The position numbers and the translations under genes are program-made. A DNA stretch of 60,983 nucleotides from an uncultured Collinsella sp. (lineage in GTDB: Bacteria; Actinomycetota; Coriobacteriia; Coriobacteriales; Coriobacteriaceae). Under the pieces are notes generated by a model. That model worked only from the letters and a program-made list of their open reading frames with translations, made no database searches and was not told the origin of the DNA. Where the stretch lies: NCBI GenBank assembly GCA_958354105.1, contig CATWVA010000010.1, positions 1 to 60,983 on the forward strand, given 5' to 3'. Positions within the stretch are counted from its first letter, which is position 1. Each line of letters begins with the position of its first letter. Shown piece after piece: positions 32,601-41,246 of the stretch.

Positions 32601-32663
32601 AACCGTCACAACATTCGATGAAAAGCTCGAAAACGAGGAAAAGCGTCGAATGTTGTGATGGTT
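32601..32663. repeat. Inverted repeat upstream of the membrane protein gene
   Basis: AACCGTCACAACATTCGATG pairs with the complement ending TCGAATGTTGTGATGGTT, with two mismatches. The centre holds two GAAAAGC/GAGGAAAAGC repeats. It lies 87 bp before the gene at 32750. Confidence 0.7.
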
Positions 32664-32749
32664 TTCCTATCTGTGCCGGCGAGCCGCCGTGCCGTCTGGG
32701 GGTATAAAACTAGCAAGTGTTTATTTGCGAGGCCTAAGGGGCGCCCCGT

Positions 32750-33619
32750 ATGGATATCGATAACTTTGAATGGTGGTACAGCGAGGGTGAGGCTCCGGAC
32801 GAGGGGTGGGACGAGCCTGCGTCGCGTGACGTGTCGATCGACGAGGACGAGACTGGCAACGACGTCGCCGCCGACTCGGACGCCGCCCTCGGCCCTGTCG
32901 ATCCCCTGACCTTCGAACAAGCTTGGGCCCAGGCCGAGGCAGACGAGGCCAAAGCCGATGCTACGGCCACGCTCGGCGAGCCAGCCGACATGTCGATCTC
33001 GCCGGCAAAGACCCCGCAGCCGCGCCACACCATCGACCCCGACAGCACGGCATCCTTCAGCATTCTCGACGTGCCCTCGCAGGGTGCCCAGGCGCTCGCG
33101 CCCACACGTCGCCCCAATCTGTCTCACGAGGAAGATGCGGGACGTCGCTCGCCGCTCGGCCCCATCCTTATCGCCTTTATGGCCGGCGTTATCGCATGCT
33201 CGGTAATTGGTAGCGTTTGGAGTCATGTTGAACAACAGCGAAGAGACGCCGCCAAGGTCGAGATGTCTGTCGAGCAATCGCTCGGCCGCACGCGCTCGGT
33301 ACATGTGTCGGTCGAGGTCAAGGACGGCGCGACGTGGGACACTGCGCGCGGCGACAGCCAGATGCTCGTCCATATTGTGGGTCGCACGCTCAAGGGGCAA
33401 GCGGTCGACGAGTACCAATACGTCAATTCCGAAGGTGACGGTATCGAGCTCAAGCCTGGTGACTACGAGCTCACGGTCGATGAGCCGCCCGTCGCCACCG
33501 ACGGTACGCGTTTCCGCGCCTCAAAGCGCATGGTTCCCGTGAGCTTTAACTCGCAGGCGCCCGATACGGTCGACACCACGCCGCAGGGCGGGTTCGACCT
33601 TTACGTGGATACCCAGTAG
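32750..33619 (+). CDS. Hypothetical single-pass membrane protein
   Basis: This 289-residue protein has a strongly acidic cytoplasmic N-terminal half (about 1-130, many Asp/Glu, WWYSEGEAPDEGWDEP near the start), one membrane segment at about 136-157 (PLGPILIAFMAGVIACSVIG) and an extracellular C-terminal domain of about 130 residues rich in beta-type segments (VHVSVEVKDGATW, ELKPGDYELTVDEPP). The ATG at 32750 is preceded by GAGGCC at a modest distance. I recognise no family. The layout resembles envelope or division-associated actinobacterial proteins, but there is no direct evidence for a role. Confidence 0.75.
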   Translation: MDIDNFEWWYSEGEAPDEGWDEPASRDVSIDEDETGNDVAADSDAALGPVDPLTFEQAWAQAEADEAKADATATLGEPADMSISPAKTPQPRHTIDPDSTASFSILDVPSQGAQALAPTRRPNLSHEEDAGRRSPLGPILIAFMAGVIACSVIGSVWSHVEQQRRDAAKVEMSVEQSLGRTRSVHVSVEVKDGATWDTARGDSQMLVHIVGRTLKGQAVDEYQYVNSEGDGIELKPGDYELTVDEPPVATDGTRFRASKRMVPVSFNSQAPDTVDTTPQGGFDLYVDTQ

Positions 33620-33732
33620 GCGTTTGCCGCTCATTCCGCTATGGCTACTCAATAATCGCCTGCCGTCCCGTCCCGCCGCCAAGAGTGGGACAATAGCCCT
33701 CGACACTATTGTTTATTTTTGGAGGAAGTAGC

Positions 33733-34626
33733 ATGTCCACCGTCACTACCATCAAGCGCGGCGGCCTCACCGCGGCCATCGATTCCATGGGAGCCCAGCT
33801 CACGAGCCTTGCTCTCGACGGCAACGAGTATCTGTGGCAGGGCGACCCCGCCTTTTGGGGCAAGCATGCGCCCATCCTGTTCCCCATTGTGGGCTCGCTG
33901 CGCAACAACACGGCAACGTCTGCGGCCGGCACCTGCGAGATGCCGCGCCACGGACTCGCGCGCATTGTCGAGCACAAGCTGGTCGAGGTCTCTGAGGATG
34001 GCTCGTCTGTCACCTACGAGATTACCGACACGCCCGAGTCGCTCAAGGCGTTCCCGTTCCACTTTAAGCTCAACATGACCTATGCCCTGACCGGCGACGC
34101 CACCCTCACGCAGACCTTTGCCGTCACCAACACCGGCGACATGGACCTGCCGTTCTCGGTGGGCGGCCACCCCGCATTTAACGTGCCCGCCCCCGGTGCC
34201 GAGGACGAGGCGTTCGAGGATTACGAGCTGGCGTTTACCGAGGCCTGGACTAACGAGGCCCCCGTCATCACGCCCGATGGCCTTATGACGTTCGAGGGCA
34301 GCTACAAGGCCCCCGATAACTCGGACGTGCTGCCCATCACGCACCGCAGCTTCGATAACGACGCCATCATGTTCACCGATACCCCGGGCTCCACGCTCAC
34401 GCTGCGCGGTTGCAAGTCTGGTCACGGCGTCAAGATCGACTTTGAGGGCTTTAAGTACATCGGCGTGTGGTCTGCCGCCAACGACGCCCCGTTTGTGGCG
34501 CTTGAGCCTTGGACCGGTCACACCACCATGGACACCGAGGACGACGTCTTTGAGCACAAGGTCAACACCATCACGCTGGCGCCGGGCGAGACGGACGTCC
34601 GCAGCTTTAGCGCCACCTTGCTCTAG
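33733..34626 (+). CDS. Aldose 1-epimerase family protein (LacX-like)
   Basis: The start is placed at the ATG at 33733 after GGAGGAAG, giving 297 residues. Features of the galactose mutarotase fold are WQGDPAFWGKHAPILFPIVG (about 38-57), RHGLAR with its conserved His, the catalytic-site segment SVGGHPAFNVP with second His, and the conserved Glu in VALEPWTG. It lacks strict GalM features and fits the LacX/YihR-type branch, whose sugar substrate is variable. It interconverts anomers of free or phosphorylated aldoses. It is alone, followed at once by structured repeat B, which probably ends its transcript. Confidence 0.85.
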   Translation: MSTVTTIKRGGLTAAIDSMGAQLTSLALDGNEYLWQGDPAFWGKHAPILFPIVGSLRNNTATSAAGTCEMPRHGLARIVEHKLVEVSEDGSSVTYEITDTPESLKAFPFHFKLNMTYALTGDATLTQTFAVTNTGDMDLPFSVGGHPAFNVPAPGAEDEAFEDYELAFTEAWTNEAPVITPDGLMTFEGSYKAPDNSDVLPITHRSFDNDAIMFTDTPGSTLTLRGCKSGHGVKIDFEGFKYIGVWSAANDAPFVALEPWTGHTTMDTEDDVFEHKVNTITLAPGETDVRSFSATLL

Positions 34627-34627
34627 A

Positions 34628-34796
34628 GGTTCCGCCGTTCTGACGAACGGCGGACCGGTCGACGCTGCGCGCCGCCCAGAGCGACAATTTGTCATTCAAA
34701 AGGCAAGGCATGACCAGAAGGTCTATGCCTTGCCTTTTTCATGCTAACTTGTTCGCTCTGGGTGGCGCCTGCTGGCATTGCCAAAACATCGACGCT
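34628..34796 (+). repeat. Composite structured repeat, copy B
   Basis: The 5' hairpin is GGTTCCGCCGTTC-TGAC-GAACGGCGGACC (34628-34656). The outer stem is formed around GCGCCGCCCAGAGCGACAA and TTGTTCGCTCTGGGTGGCGC. The apical stem GGCAAGGCATGACC-AGAA-GGTCTATGCCTTGCC (34702-34734) is followed by the tail ATTGCCAAAACATCG. The 5' hairpin sequence differs from that of copies A, C and D yet pairs fully. Confidence 0.8.
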
Positions 34797-34906
34797 CCCA
34801 ATGACTACCGTGTGTCTATTAATTTTTCGAGCTTGTGCTGCGCTGCTGGTCGCTGGCGTATATCCTGTTAAGTCGTCAGCATACGATTCAACAGGGAAGG
34901 CAGATT

Positions 34907-35833
34907 ATGCATTCTCCCCATCAACGCGACGCGCATCCACAGCCGGTATGCAGCCGTCGCATCTTTTTGGGTAGCGCTCTCGCTGCGAGCGCTTCTGTCG
35001 TCGCCGGCGCACTTGCCGGCTGCCAGCGTCCCTCCACGCTGGAAGTAGTTCAGTCCACGACGGGCGGCGGTCGCGACGACCTGTCCGATTCTGTGATCGG
35101 CAAGGATAAGATCCGCATTGGCATGGAGGCGGCCTACGCCCCGTACAACTGGCAGGTTTCCGAGGCCAGCGAGTTCACGATCCCCATCGATAACGTGCAG
35201 GGAGCCTACGCCGATGGCTACGACGTGCAGATCGCCAAGATCGTCTGCAAGGCTCTCGGCGGCGAGCCCGTTGCCGTCAAGCAGAGCTTCTCGGGCCTTA
35301 TCGACTCGCTCAACAACGGCCAGATTGACCTCATCATCGCCGGCATGAGCGCCACGCCCGAGCGCGAGGAGTCCGTCGGCTTTTCCGACCCGTACTTCAT
35401 TGGCTACTTTGGCCTGTTCGTAAAAGAGGGCTCGCCCTACCAAAACGCCACCAAGCTCAGCGACTTCAGCGGTGCCACGGTGCTCGGCCAAAAGGACACC
35501 ATGCTCGATACCGTCATCGACGAGATTCCGGGCGTTGTGCACAAGAACCCGGTCGATTCGGTCCCCACGGTGTTCTCGAATCTGCTGCAGGGCACGTGCG
35601 ACGCCGTGACCTACAACACTGAGAACGAAAAGGGCTATATGGCCCAAAATCCCGGTATCGTCCCCATCCACTTTGCCGAGGGCGAGGGCTTTAAGCAGGA
35701 GGTCACGGCGAATGTCGGTTGCCGCAAGGGATCGGACAAACTGCTTAAGCTCATCGACAAGACACTCAAGGGCATTAGCCAAGAGGAGCGCGACCAAATG
35801 TGGGACGCGTGCCTCGACCGTCAGCCGGCATAG
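34907..35833 (+). CDS. Polar amino acid ABC transporter substrate-binding lipoprotein
   Basis: The start is placed at the ATG at 34907 (after GGGAAGG), giving 308 residues. The N-terminus has RRIFLGSALAASASV with paired Arg, a hydrophobic core and the lipobox LAGC, so it may be a Tat-exported lipoprotein. The mature part is a SBP_bac_3 domain: IRIGMEAAYAPYNW, GYDVQIAKIV, the ligand-site Arg region GMSATPEREESVGFSDPY and VGCRKGSDKLLKLID. It captures an amino acid outside the membrane for the permease and ATPase that follow at 9-bp and 22-bp spacing. The ligand is not predictable, though the PERE segment is typical of amino acid binders. Confidence 0.92.
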   Translation: MHSPHQRDAHPQPVCSRRIFLGSALAASASVVAGALAGCQRPSTLEVVQSTTGGGRDDLSDSVIGKDKIRIGMEAAYAPYNWQVSEASEFTIPIDNVQGAYADGYDVQIAKIVCKALGGEPVAVKQSFSGLIDSLNNGQIDLIIAGMSATPEREESVGFSDPYFIGYFGLFVKEGSPYQNATKLSDFSGATVLGQKDTMLDTVIDEIPGVVHKNPVDSVPTVFSNLLQGTCDAVTYNTENEKGYMAQNPGIVPIHFAEGEGFKQEVTANVGCRKGSDKLLKLIDKTLKGISQEERDQMWDACLDRQPA

Positions 35834-35842
35834 GGAGGCAGC

Positions 35843-36991
35843 ATGAAAGGCATCAATCGTCTGGCCTCCTTTATCAAGGCCGACCACCGTTATGTGTACC
35901 TGGGCACGAGCGTTATCGCGGCGCTCGGCTTGGCATTTAGCCAGCGCAACCCCACGCCGCTGAGCTTTTTGGCGCCCACCGGCATCTTCCAAGATTGCCT
36001 TTGGGCGATTCTTTGGGCCTGGATCGTCGTGTCGGCGGCAGCGCTCGTCACCAAGGTTATGCACTGGAGCGACTATCGCGAAAAGTCACCGTTTGCATCC
36101 GAGCGTTTCCGTCGCGGCGCGCGCCTGGGCAGCTATGTCGTGGTCGTCATCGCGGCGATCTTCTTTGTCGACCGCTGCGTCATGTCGTTTATCGACCTGG
36201 TGCAGGTGAGTATTGTCTCGGACTCCAACCCCAGCGACTTTTTGTCGAGCCTGGTCTACATGACCTACAAGAGCGGGGACTTCTTTATCCGCGGCATCGA
36301 GATCACCATCGCACTTGCGACCTTCGGCACCGTCATCGCTTTTTTCCTTGCGCTGCTCTTTGTGTTTTTGCGCATTCAGACCTTCGATCGCGTGGACAAC
36401 GACCTGGTGCGCTTCTTTAAGAGTGTCGGCCGCGGCTTTGCGACCATCTACTCCACCATCGTGCGTGGCACGCCCATGATGGTCCAGGGCCTACTCATCT
36501 ATTACGCGGGCTTCACCGTTTTGCGCGGCATGGGCTTCGAGACCGCCCAGGCCAACCAGATCTGGAGTACCTTCACTGCCGGCCTCGTCACCATCTCGCT
36601 CAACTCTACCGCCTACATGATGGAGGTCCTGCGCGGCGGCATCGAGTCCATCGACCCCGGTCAGGCCGAGGCAGCGCGCTCGCTGGGTCTGTCACAGTGG
36701 CAAGCCATGCGCAAGGTCGTGTTCCCCCAGGGCATTAAAAATGCGATTCCGGCGCTCACCAACGAGCTCATCATCAACATCAAGGATTCGTCGGTGCTTT
36801 CGGTCATCGGCGTGTTTGACCTCATGTACGCTACTACCACGGTCGCCGGCGTGTACTACCGCCAGATGGAGGTCTACTGCGTGGCGCTCGTGGTCTACCT
36901 GATCCTGACGCTCGTGGCGAGCCGCCTGCTCGAGGCCTTTGGCAAAAAGCTTGGCGCCGAGGCCCCGGCAACGCTGCCCAGCTCCAACTAG
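35843..36991 (+). CDS. Polar amino acid ABC transporter permease with N-terminal extension
   Basis: This 382-residue protein is about 150 residues longer than usual His/Glu-type permeases. The extra N-terminal part has about three membrane segments. The standard HisM-type core follows, from FFIRGIEITIALATFGTVIA to the end, with the EAA loop EAARSLGLSQWQAMRKVVFP that contacts the ATPase. Only one permease gene is present, so the channel is probably a homodimer. It is the middle gene of the SBP-permease-ATPase operon. Confidence 0.9.
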   Translation: MKGINRLASFIKADHRYVYLGTSVIAALGLAFSQRNPTPLSFLAPTGIFQDCLWAILWAWIVVSAAALVTKVMHWSDYREKSPFASERFRRGARLGSYVVVVIAAIFFVDRCVMSFIDLVQVSIVSDSNPSDFLSSLVYMTYKSGDFFIRGIEITIALATFGTVIAFFLALLFVFLRIQTFDRVDNDLVRFFKSVGRGFATIYSTIVRGTPMMVQGLLIYYAGFTVLRGMGFETAQANQIWSTFTAGLVTISLNSTAYMMEVLRGGIESIDPGQAEAARSLGLSQWQAMRKVVFPQGIKNAIPALTNELIINIKDSSVLSVIGVFDLMYATTTVAGVYYRQMEVYCVALVVYLILTLVASRLLEAFGKKLGAEAPATLPSSN

Positions 36992-37013
36992 GCTCAAGAC
37001 GAGGAGAATCATC

Positions 37014-37799
37014 ATGGCAGATACCGCCACTACCGGCACCGCGGCCGCCGCACAGACCAATGAGCCGCTTATCCGCGTCGAGGGCCTGCGCAAGAGCTTT
37101 GGCTCGCTCGAGGTGCTTAAGGGCATCGACCTCGCTGTCAATCCCGGCGAGGTCGTCACCATTATCGGCGCCTCGGGCTCGGGCAAGTCGACCTTCCTGC
37201 GCTGCCTCAACCTGCTCGAGACCCCGGACGCGGGCCACATCTGGTTCCACGGCCAGGACCTTACGGCCGAGCGCTGCAATATCAATAAGCTGCGCGAGGA
37301 CATCGGCATGGTGTTCCAGGGCTTCAACCTGTTCAACAATATGGACGTGCTCGACAACTGCACGCTCGCGCCCGTCACGCTCAAAAAGATGAGCAAGGCC
37401 GAGGCCGAGAAGGTCGCGATGGAGCATCTGGCGAGCGTGGGACTCGAAAAGTTCGCGCACGCCGCCGTGGGTCGCCTGTCCGGTGGTCAAAAGCAGCGTG
37501 TGGCCATCGCTCGTGCCCTGTGCATGAATCCGCAGATCATGCTGTTTGACGAGCCGACCTCGGCGCTCGACCCCGAGATCGTGGGCGAGGTGCTCGAGGT
37601 CATGCGCAAGCTCGCTGCCGACGGCATGACCATGGTCGTCGTCACGCATGAGATGGCCTTTGCCCGAACCGTATCCGACCGCGTGGTCTTTATGGACAAG
37701 GGCGTGGTACTCGAGGACGCCGCGCCGGCCGAGCTCTTCGGCAATCCCAAGCACCAGCGCACTCGCGAGTTCCTCTCTCGCTATCTCGAGGACAAATAA
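37014..37799 (+). CDS. Polar amino acid ABC transporter ATPase
   Basis: The start is placed at the ATG at 37014 with GAGGAGA upstream, giving 261 residues. The first 17 residues are Ala/Thr-rich. Motifs are Walker A GASGSGKST, the GlnQ/HisP-type Q-loop region VFQGFNLF, signature LSGGQKQR, Walker B IMLFDEPTSALD and H-loop VTHEM. It powers import with the permease at 35843 and the lipoprotein at 34907. A hairpin and T-rich stretch after the stop end the operon. Confidence 0.94.
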   Translation: MADTATTGTAAAAQTNEPLIRVEGLRKSFGSLEVLKGIDLAVNPGEVVTIIGASGSGKSTFLRCLNLLETPDAGHIWFHGQDLTAERCNINKLREDIGMVFQGFNLFNNMDVLDNCTLAPVTLKKMSKAEAEKVAMEHLASVGLEKFAHAAVGRLSGGQKQRVAIARALCMNPQIMLFDEPTSALDPEIVGEVLEVMRKLAADGMTMVVVTHEMAFARTVSDRVVFMDKGVVLEDAAPAELFGNPKHQRTREFLSRYLEDK

Positions 37800-37822
37800 C
37801 CGGCGCAAACGCCTACGTTGCA

Positions 37823-37848
37823 GGGCCGCTCCCGTGGGGCGGCCTTTG
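37823..37848 (+). terminator. Terminator of the amino acid ABC operon
   Basis: GGCCGC (37824-37829) and GCGGCC (37839-37844) form a short GC stem followed by TTTGT. It also lies only 23 bp before the M20 gene start, so some readthrough is likely. Confidence 0.5.
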
Positions 37849-37870
37849 TCGTCACAATCGAAAGGATGTC

Positions 37871-39298
37871 ATGGCCGAGGTTTGGCGCTTCTTTGCGCAT
37901 GAGGACGATTTTGCCGATATGGACGAGGCCGGCGCGTGCGAGCGCTTGGGCCGCGTGCTGTCGTTTCCGACCATCTCGAGCATGGATGCCGAGGCGGTGG
38001 ACTGGCAGCCCTTCGACGACCTGCGCGCCTATATGCAGCAGGCCTGGCCGCGCGTGTTTGCGGCGGGCGAGGTCGAGCTTATCGACCACTCGCTGTTGGT
38101 GACGCTTGGCGGTTCCGACTCCGCCCTCAAACCCGTCATGCTCATGGGCCACATGGACGTGGTCCCCGTGGTGCCGGGTACCGAGGCCGACTGGACGCAC
38201 GCCCCCTTTAGCGGACAGGTGGACGACACCTACATTTGGGGTCGCGGCGCTATCGACATGAAGGATCAGGTCGCAGGCATTCTCGAGGCGGTTGAGTATG
38301 CGTTGGCGCACGGCTGGGAGCACAAGCGTTCGCTGTTGCTCGCCTTTGGCCAGGACGAGGAAACCACGCAGTACGGCGCTGGAGCTATCGGCCGCGTGCT
38401 CGAGGAGCGCGGTGTTGAACTTGAATATCTGATCGACGAGGGTGACTACCGTATTGTTTCGGCTGCCGAGTACAACGCGGGCGAGGGTTGGCTCATGCAC
38501 GCCGACCTGGCTGAGAAGGGTTATGCCGACATTGTGCTCAAGACAAAGAGCGCGGGTGGGCATTCTTCCAACCCCTACGGCGGCACGTCGCTCGAGGTGT
38601 TGAGCCGTGCCATCACCGCAATCTGCGATATCGAGTGGCCGACGCGCGTCACGGACCTGCTTGCCGCACAGCTCGTCGAGCTGGAGCTCTACACGGCCGA
38701 CGAGATTGCTTCCAACAAGGACGCCATCGTGCGCGAGTGCCTCGCCAGCAAGAAGCTCTATCCGCTCGTGACCACCACCTGTGCACCGACCCAGATCGAG
38801 GGTGGCAGCACCGGCGCCAACGTAATGCCGCAGGATATGTGGGCAAACATTAACTTCCGCATGCTCGAGGGCACGAGTGTGGCCGATGTCGTGGCCTGCT
38901 GCCGCGTCGCCGTTGCCGAGGCGGGGCTCGCCGACCGTGTCGAGATCGAGCTCGGTCCTGGCAGCTCCGAACCCTCGCCGTCTCCGCGCATCGGCGGACC
39001 GGGACTCGAGACCGTCCGCGTCATCGCCGCCCGCTATTTCCGTGATCCAGAGGGGACGGAGGAAAACGGATCATCAGCGGCGGGCGGAGCTCCTATCGGT
39101 ATCGTTCCCTCGACCGTGATTGGCGCGACCGATGCTGCCAACTACCAGCGCATTTGCCCCGAGTGCATTCGCTTCTCGGCCTTTGTGGTAGACGATGACG
39201 AGTGCGAGCGCGGTGTCCACGGCACCAACGAGCGCATCACCCGCCGCGCCTACCTCCAGGGCGTACGCTTTTTCATCGCTCTGCTTCAAACGCTCTAG
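37871..39298 (+). CDS. M20-family metallopeptidase/dipeptidase with an in-frame repeat insertion
   Basis: This 475-residue protein starts at an ATG after AAAGGATG. Metal and catalytic motifs are MGHMDVVPV (His94, Asp96), GRGAIDMKD (Asp129) and FGQDEET (Glu163-164); a lid/dimerisation domain (about 210-370, TKSAGGHSSNPYGGT) follows, and the last metal His is in GVHGTNERI. Family members cleave dipeptides or deacylate amino acids. The position after an amino acid ABC importer fits peptide-derived nutrition. Residues about 391-402 (RDPEGTEENGS) are encoded by a dispersed repeat also found in an intergenic region, so the gene has gained about 10 residues without losing frame. Confidence 0.88.
   Translation: MAEVWRFFAHEDDFADMDEAGACERLGRVLSFPTISSMDAEAVDWQPFDDLRAYMQQAWPRVFAAGEVELIDHSLLVTLGGSDSALKPVMLMGHMDVVPVVPGTEADWTHAPFSGQVDDTYIWGRGAIDMKDQVAGILEAVEYALAHGWEHKRSLLLAFGQDEETTQYGAGAIGRVLEERGVELEYLIDEGDYRIVSAAEYNAGEGWLMHADLAEKGYADIVLKTKSAGGHSSNPYGGTSLEVLSRAITAICDIEWPTRVTDLLAAQLVELELYTADEIASNKDAIVRECLASKKLYPLVTTTCAPTQIEGGSTGANVMPQDMWANINFRMLEGTSVADVVACCRVAVAEAGLADRVEIELGPGSSEPSPSPRIGGPGLETVRVIAARYFRDPEGTEENGSSAAGGAPIGIVPSTVIGATDAANYQRICPECIRFSAFVVDDDECERGVHGTNERITRRAYLQGVRFFIALLQTL
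39043..39074. repeat. 32-bp dispersed repeat inside the M20 coding sequence
   Basis: TGATCC-AGA-GGGGACGGAGGAAAACGGAT plus CAT matches the intergenic 10845-10876 at 29 of 32 positions. It is read in frame and adds polar residues on a loop between AARYFR and AAGGAPIGIVPS. Confidence 0.75.
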
Positions 39299-39380
39299 AA
39301 TGTGACAAAGCGACAGTCCCTTTGTTAGCCGTTGGGGACGTTCTTAAACGACTAGTCGTTAATGAACGTCCCCAACGGCT
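39299..39380. repeat. Degenerate GACAGTCCCTTTGT palindrome followed by a GGGGACGTTC palindrome
   Basis: 39299-39326 is a half-degenerate copy of the family at 32548. Next, AGCCGTTGGGGACGTTC (39327-39343) and its exact complement (39364-39380) flank the self-complementary TTAAACGACTAGTCGTTAA. The same GGGGACGTTCTTAAACGACT stretch recurs at 56401. Confidence 0.8.
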
Positions 39381-39481
39381 ATGTCCACTCATTCCGTGCG
39401 GGTTATATGCAGGTTTGCCTGCGCACGCTATCATGTATGGGTTAGACCGCAACTATGTACCCCATACGCGAAGGGATGCGC

Positions 39482-39508
39482 ATGTATCTGAAGATCGACA
39501 TGTTCTAG
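39482..39508 (+). CDS. Possible very short leader frame upstream of prfA
   Basis: AAGGG six bases before the ATG at 39482 opens the frame MYLKIDMF, then TAG. An adjacent dyad GTATGGG ... CCCATAC (about 39435-39468) lies in front. It is only eight codons long, so the chance of coincidence is high. Confidence 0.2.
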   Translation: MYLKIDMF

Positions 39509-39589
39509 CCGGGCTTACCCCCGCAGCGGCGCCGCGCGCCCCATCAACTCTGCCGATTTTCACCTTCACGCATATAAAGGAGTCCCGCC

Positions 39590-40657
39590 ATGCGCGACAA
39601 GCTCGAAAAGATCATCAAGGCCTATGAGGAGCTCGAGAAGAAGCTTTCCGACCCGGCCGTTGCCTCCGACATCAAGGAGTTCACGCGTCTCAACAAGGAG
39701 TACGCGCACCAGTCCGACCTCATCGCCGCCTCGCGCGAGTACATCGGCGCGCTCGATGACATCGAGGCTGCCAAGGAAATGCTCCACGATACGACCGATG
39801 CCGATGAGAAGGAGATGCTCCAGATGGACATCTCCGAAAACGAGGCCAAGCTTCCCCAGCTCGAGGAAGACATTAAGTACATGCTCATCCCGAGCGACCC
39901 CAACGACGACAAGAACACCATCGTCGAGATTCGCTCCGCCGCCGGTGGCGACGAGGCGGCTATCTTTGCCGGCGATCTGTACAAGATGTATCAGCGCTTC
40001 TGCGAGTCGCGCGGCTGGAAGACCACCGTGCTCGACTCCAGCCCCAGCGAGGCCGGCGGCTTTAAGTCCATCGAGTTCAAGGTCGATGGCGACCGCGTCT
40101 ACTCCGTCATGAAGTTCGAGTCCGGCGTGCACCGCGTCCAGCGCGTTCCCAAGACCGAGTCCCAGGGTCGCATCCAGACCTCCACGGCAACCGTCGCCGT
40201 GCTTCCCGAGGCCGAGGAGATCGACGTTCAGATCAACCAGTCCGACCTGCGCATCGATACCTACTGTGCCTCCGGCCCTGGCGGTCAGTGCGTTAACACC
40301 ACCTACTCCGCCGTGCGCATCACCCACCTGCCCACCAACACCGTGGTGCAGTCGCAGGAACAGCGCTCCCAGATCCAGAACCGCGAAGTCTGCATGCAGA
40401 TGCTGCGCGCCCGTCTGTACGAGATGGAGCTCGAGAAGCAGCAGGCGGAGCTCGGTGCCGAGCGCCAGAGCCAGATCGGCCACGGCAACCGTTCCGAGAA
40501 GATCCGTACCTACAACCAGCCCCAGGACCGCGTGACCGATCACCGCATCGGCTTCAACTCCACCTACAACGGCGTCCTCCTGGGCGACCAGCTCGGCACC
40601 GTCATCGAGGCGCTCGCCGCCGCCGAGCGTGCCGAGAAGCTGACACAGGCCGTGTAG
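39590..40657 (+). CDS. prfA: Peptide chain release factor 1
   Basis: This 355-residue protein starts at an ATG after AAAGGAG. Domain 1 is a helical N-terminal region. The codon-recognition region lies near residues 180-200, and the catalytic GGQ is in SGPGGQCVNTTYSAVRI (about 226-242). It ends translation at UAA and UAG. It is of normal length and layout. The stop lies directly in front of structured repeat C. prmC, whose product methylates the GGQ Gln, follows on the same strand after a 590-bp gap. Confidence 0.97.
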   Translation: MRDKLEKIIKAYEELEKKLSDPAVASDIKEFTRLNKEYAHQSDLIAASREYIGALDDIEAAKEMLHDTTDADEKEMLQMDISENEAKLPQLEEDIKYMLIPSDPNDDKNTIVEIRSAAGGDEAAIFAGDLYKMYQRFCESRGWKTTVLDSSPSEAGGFKSIEFKVDGDRVYSVMKFESGVHRVQRVPKTESQGRIQTSTATVAVLPEAEEIDVQINQSDLRIDTYCASGPGGQCVNTTYSAVRITHLPTNTVVQSQEQRSQIQNREVCMQMLRARLYEMELEKQQAELGAERQSQIGHGNRSEKIRTYNQPQDRVTDHRIGFNSTYNGVLLGDQLGTVIEALAAAERAEKLTQAV

Positions 40658-40832
40658 GTTACGCGGTTTTACAAACCGCGTAACGACTCGACGCTGCGCG
40701 CCGCCCAGAGCGACAATTTGTCATTCAAAAGGCAAGGCATGACCAGAAGGTCTATGCCTTGCCTTTTTCATGCCAACTTGTTCGCTCTGGACGTCGCTCG
40801 CTGACATTGCCAAAACATCGGCGTTTCCTTGG
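40658..40832 (+). repeat. Composite structured repeat, copy C
   Basis: The 5' hairpin GTTACGCGGTTT-TAC-AAACCGCGTAAC begins one base after the prfA stop. CGACGCTGC follows, then a nested stem like copy B (CGCCCAGAGCGACAA against TTGTTCGCTCTGGACG), with apex GGCAAGGCATGACC-AGAA-GGTCTATGCCTTGCC (40731-40763) and tail ATTGCCAAAACATCGGCGTT. Confidence 0.8.
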
Positions 40833-41246
40833 TTGTCAAATGATTCGTAGGGAGTCATTGGTGACATTGCCTTGATATTTTATTCAGTCGGCTGTGATGT
40901 CATTTGAGCTGCTTACCTGCTTAAGGTAATTGACGGCATAAGTCCGCTATCGAAAATATTGCTCAAAATATCGTTCAAGAAGTCGCGGAGCGATTTTTGA
41001 TGGGTCGTGCGTCAAGCGATGTGGCAAGTTCTTGGTTAGATATTGGTCAGTTTTGGGGCAACCTTGCCAAAAGCTTGACGAATGCAAATTTAGACGTCAG
41101 CGAATGAACACTTTGAGCGAGCTCGGTGCAAAATTCTGGGCTGATTCTCGATAATCGCCTTCAATCGCCCCTTGCCAAGCGCTGGCCTCGCTTACAATCT
41201 GCTCCGACATTCGCGCGCCGTCCGGCGCTTAAGAGGGGAGGGCCCC
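40833..41246. other. AT-richer intergenic stretch before prmC
   Basis: This 414-bp stretch has no supported gene. It is clearly less GC-rich than the flanks. Near its end, TTGCCA (41171-41176) and TACAAT (41192-41197) stand 15 bp apart as a possible prmC promoter. AGAGGGGAGGG just before 41247 is the prmC ribosome site. Confidence 0.45.

Noticed and set aside
40833..41246. tRNA or small RNA gene suspected in the gap before prmC
   Set aside because: I found no cloverleaf-like pairing, no T-loop GGTTCRA box and no strong terminator. Only a possible promoter can be argued.
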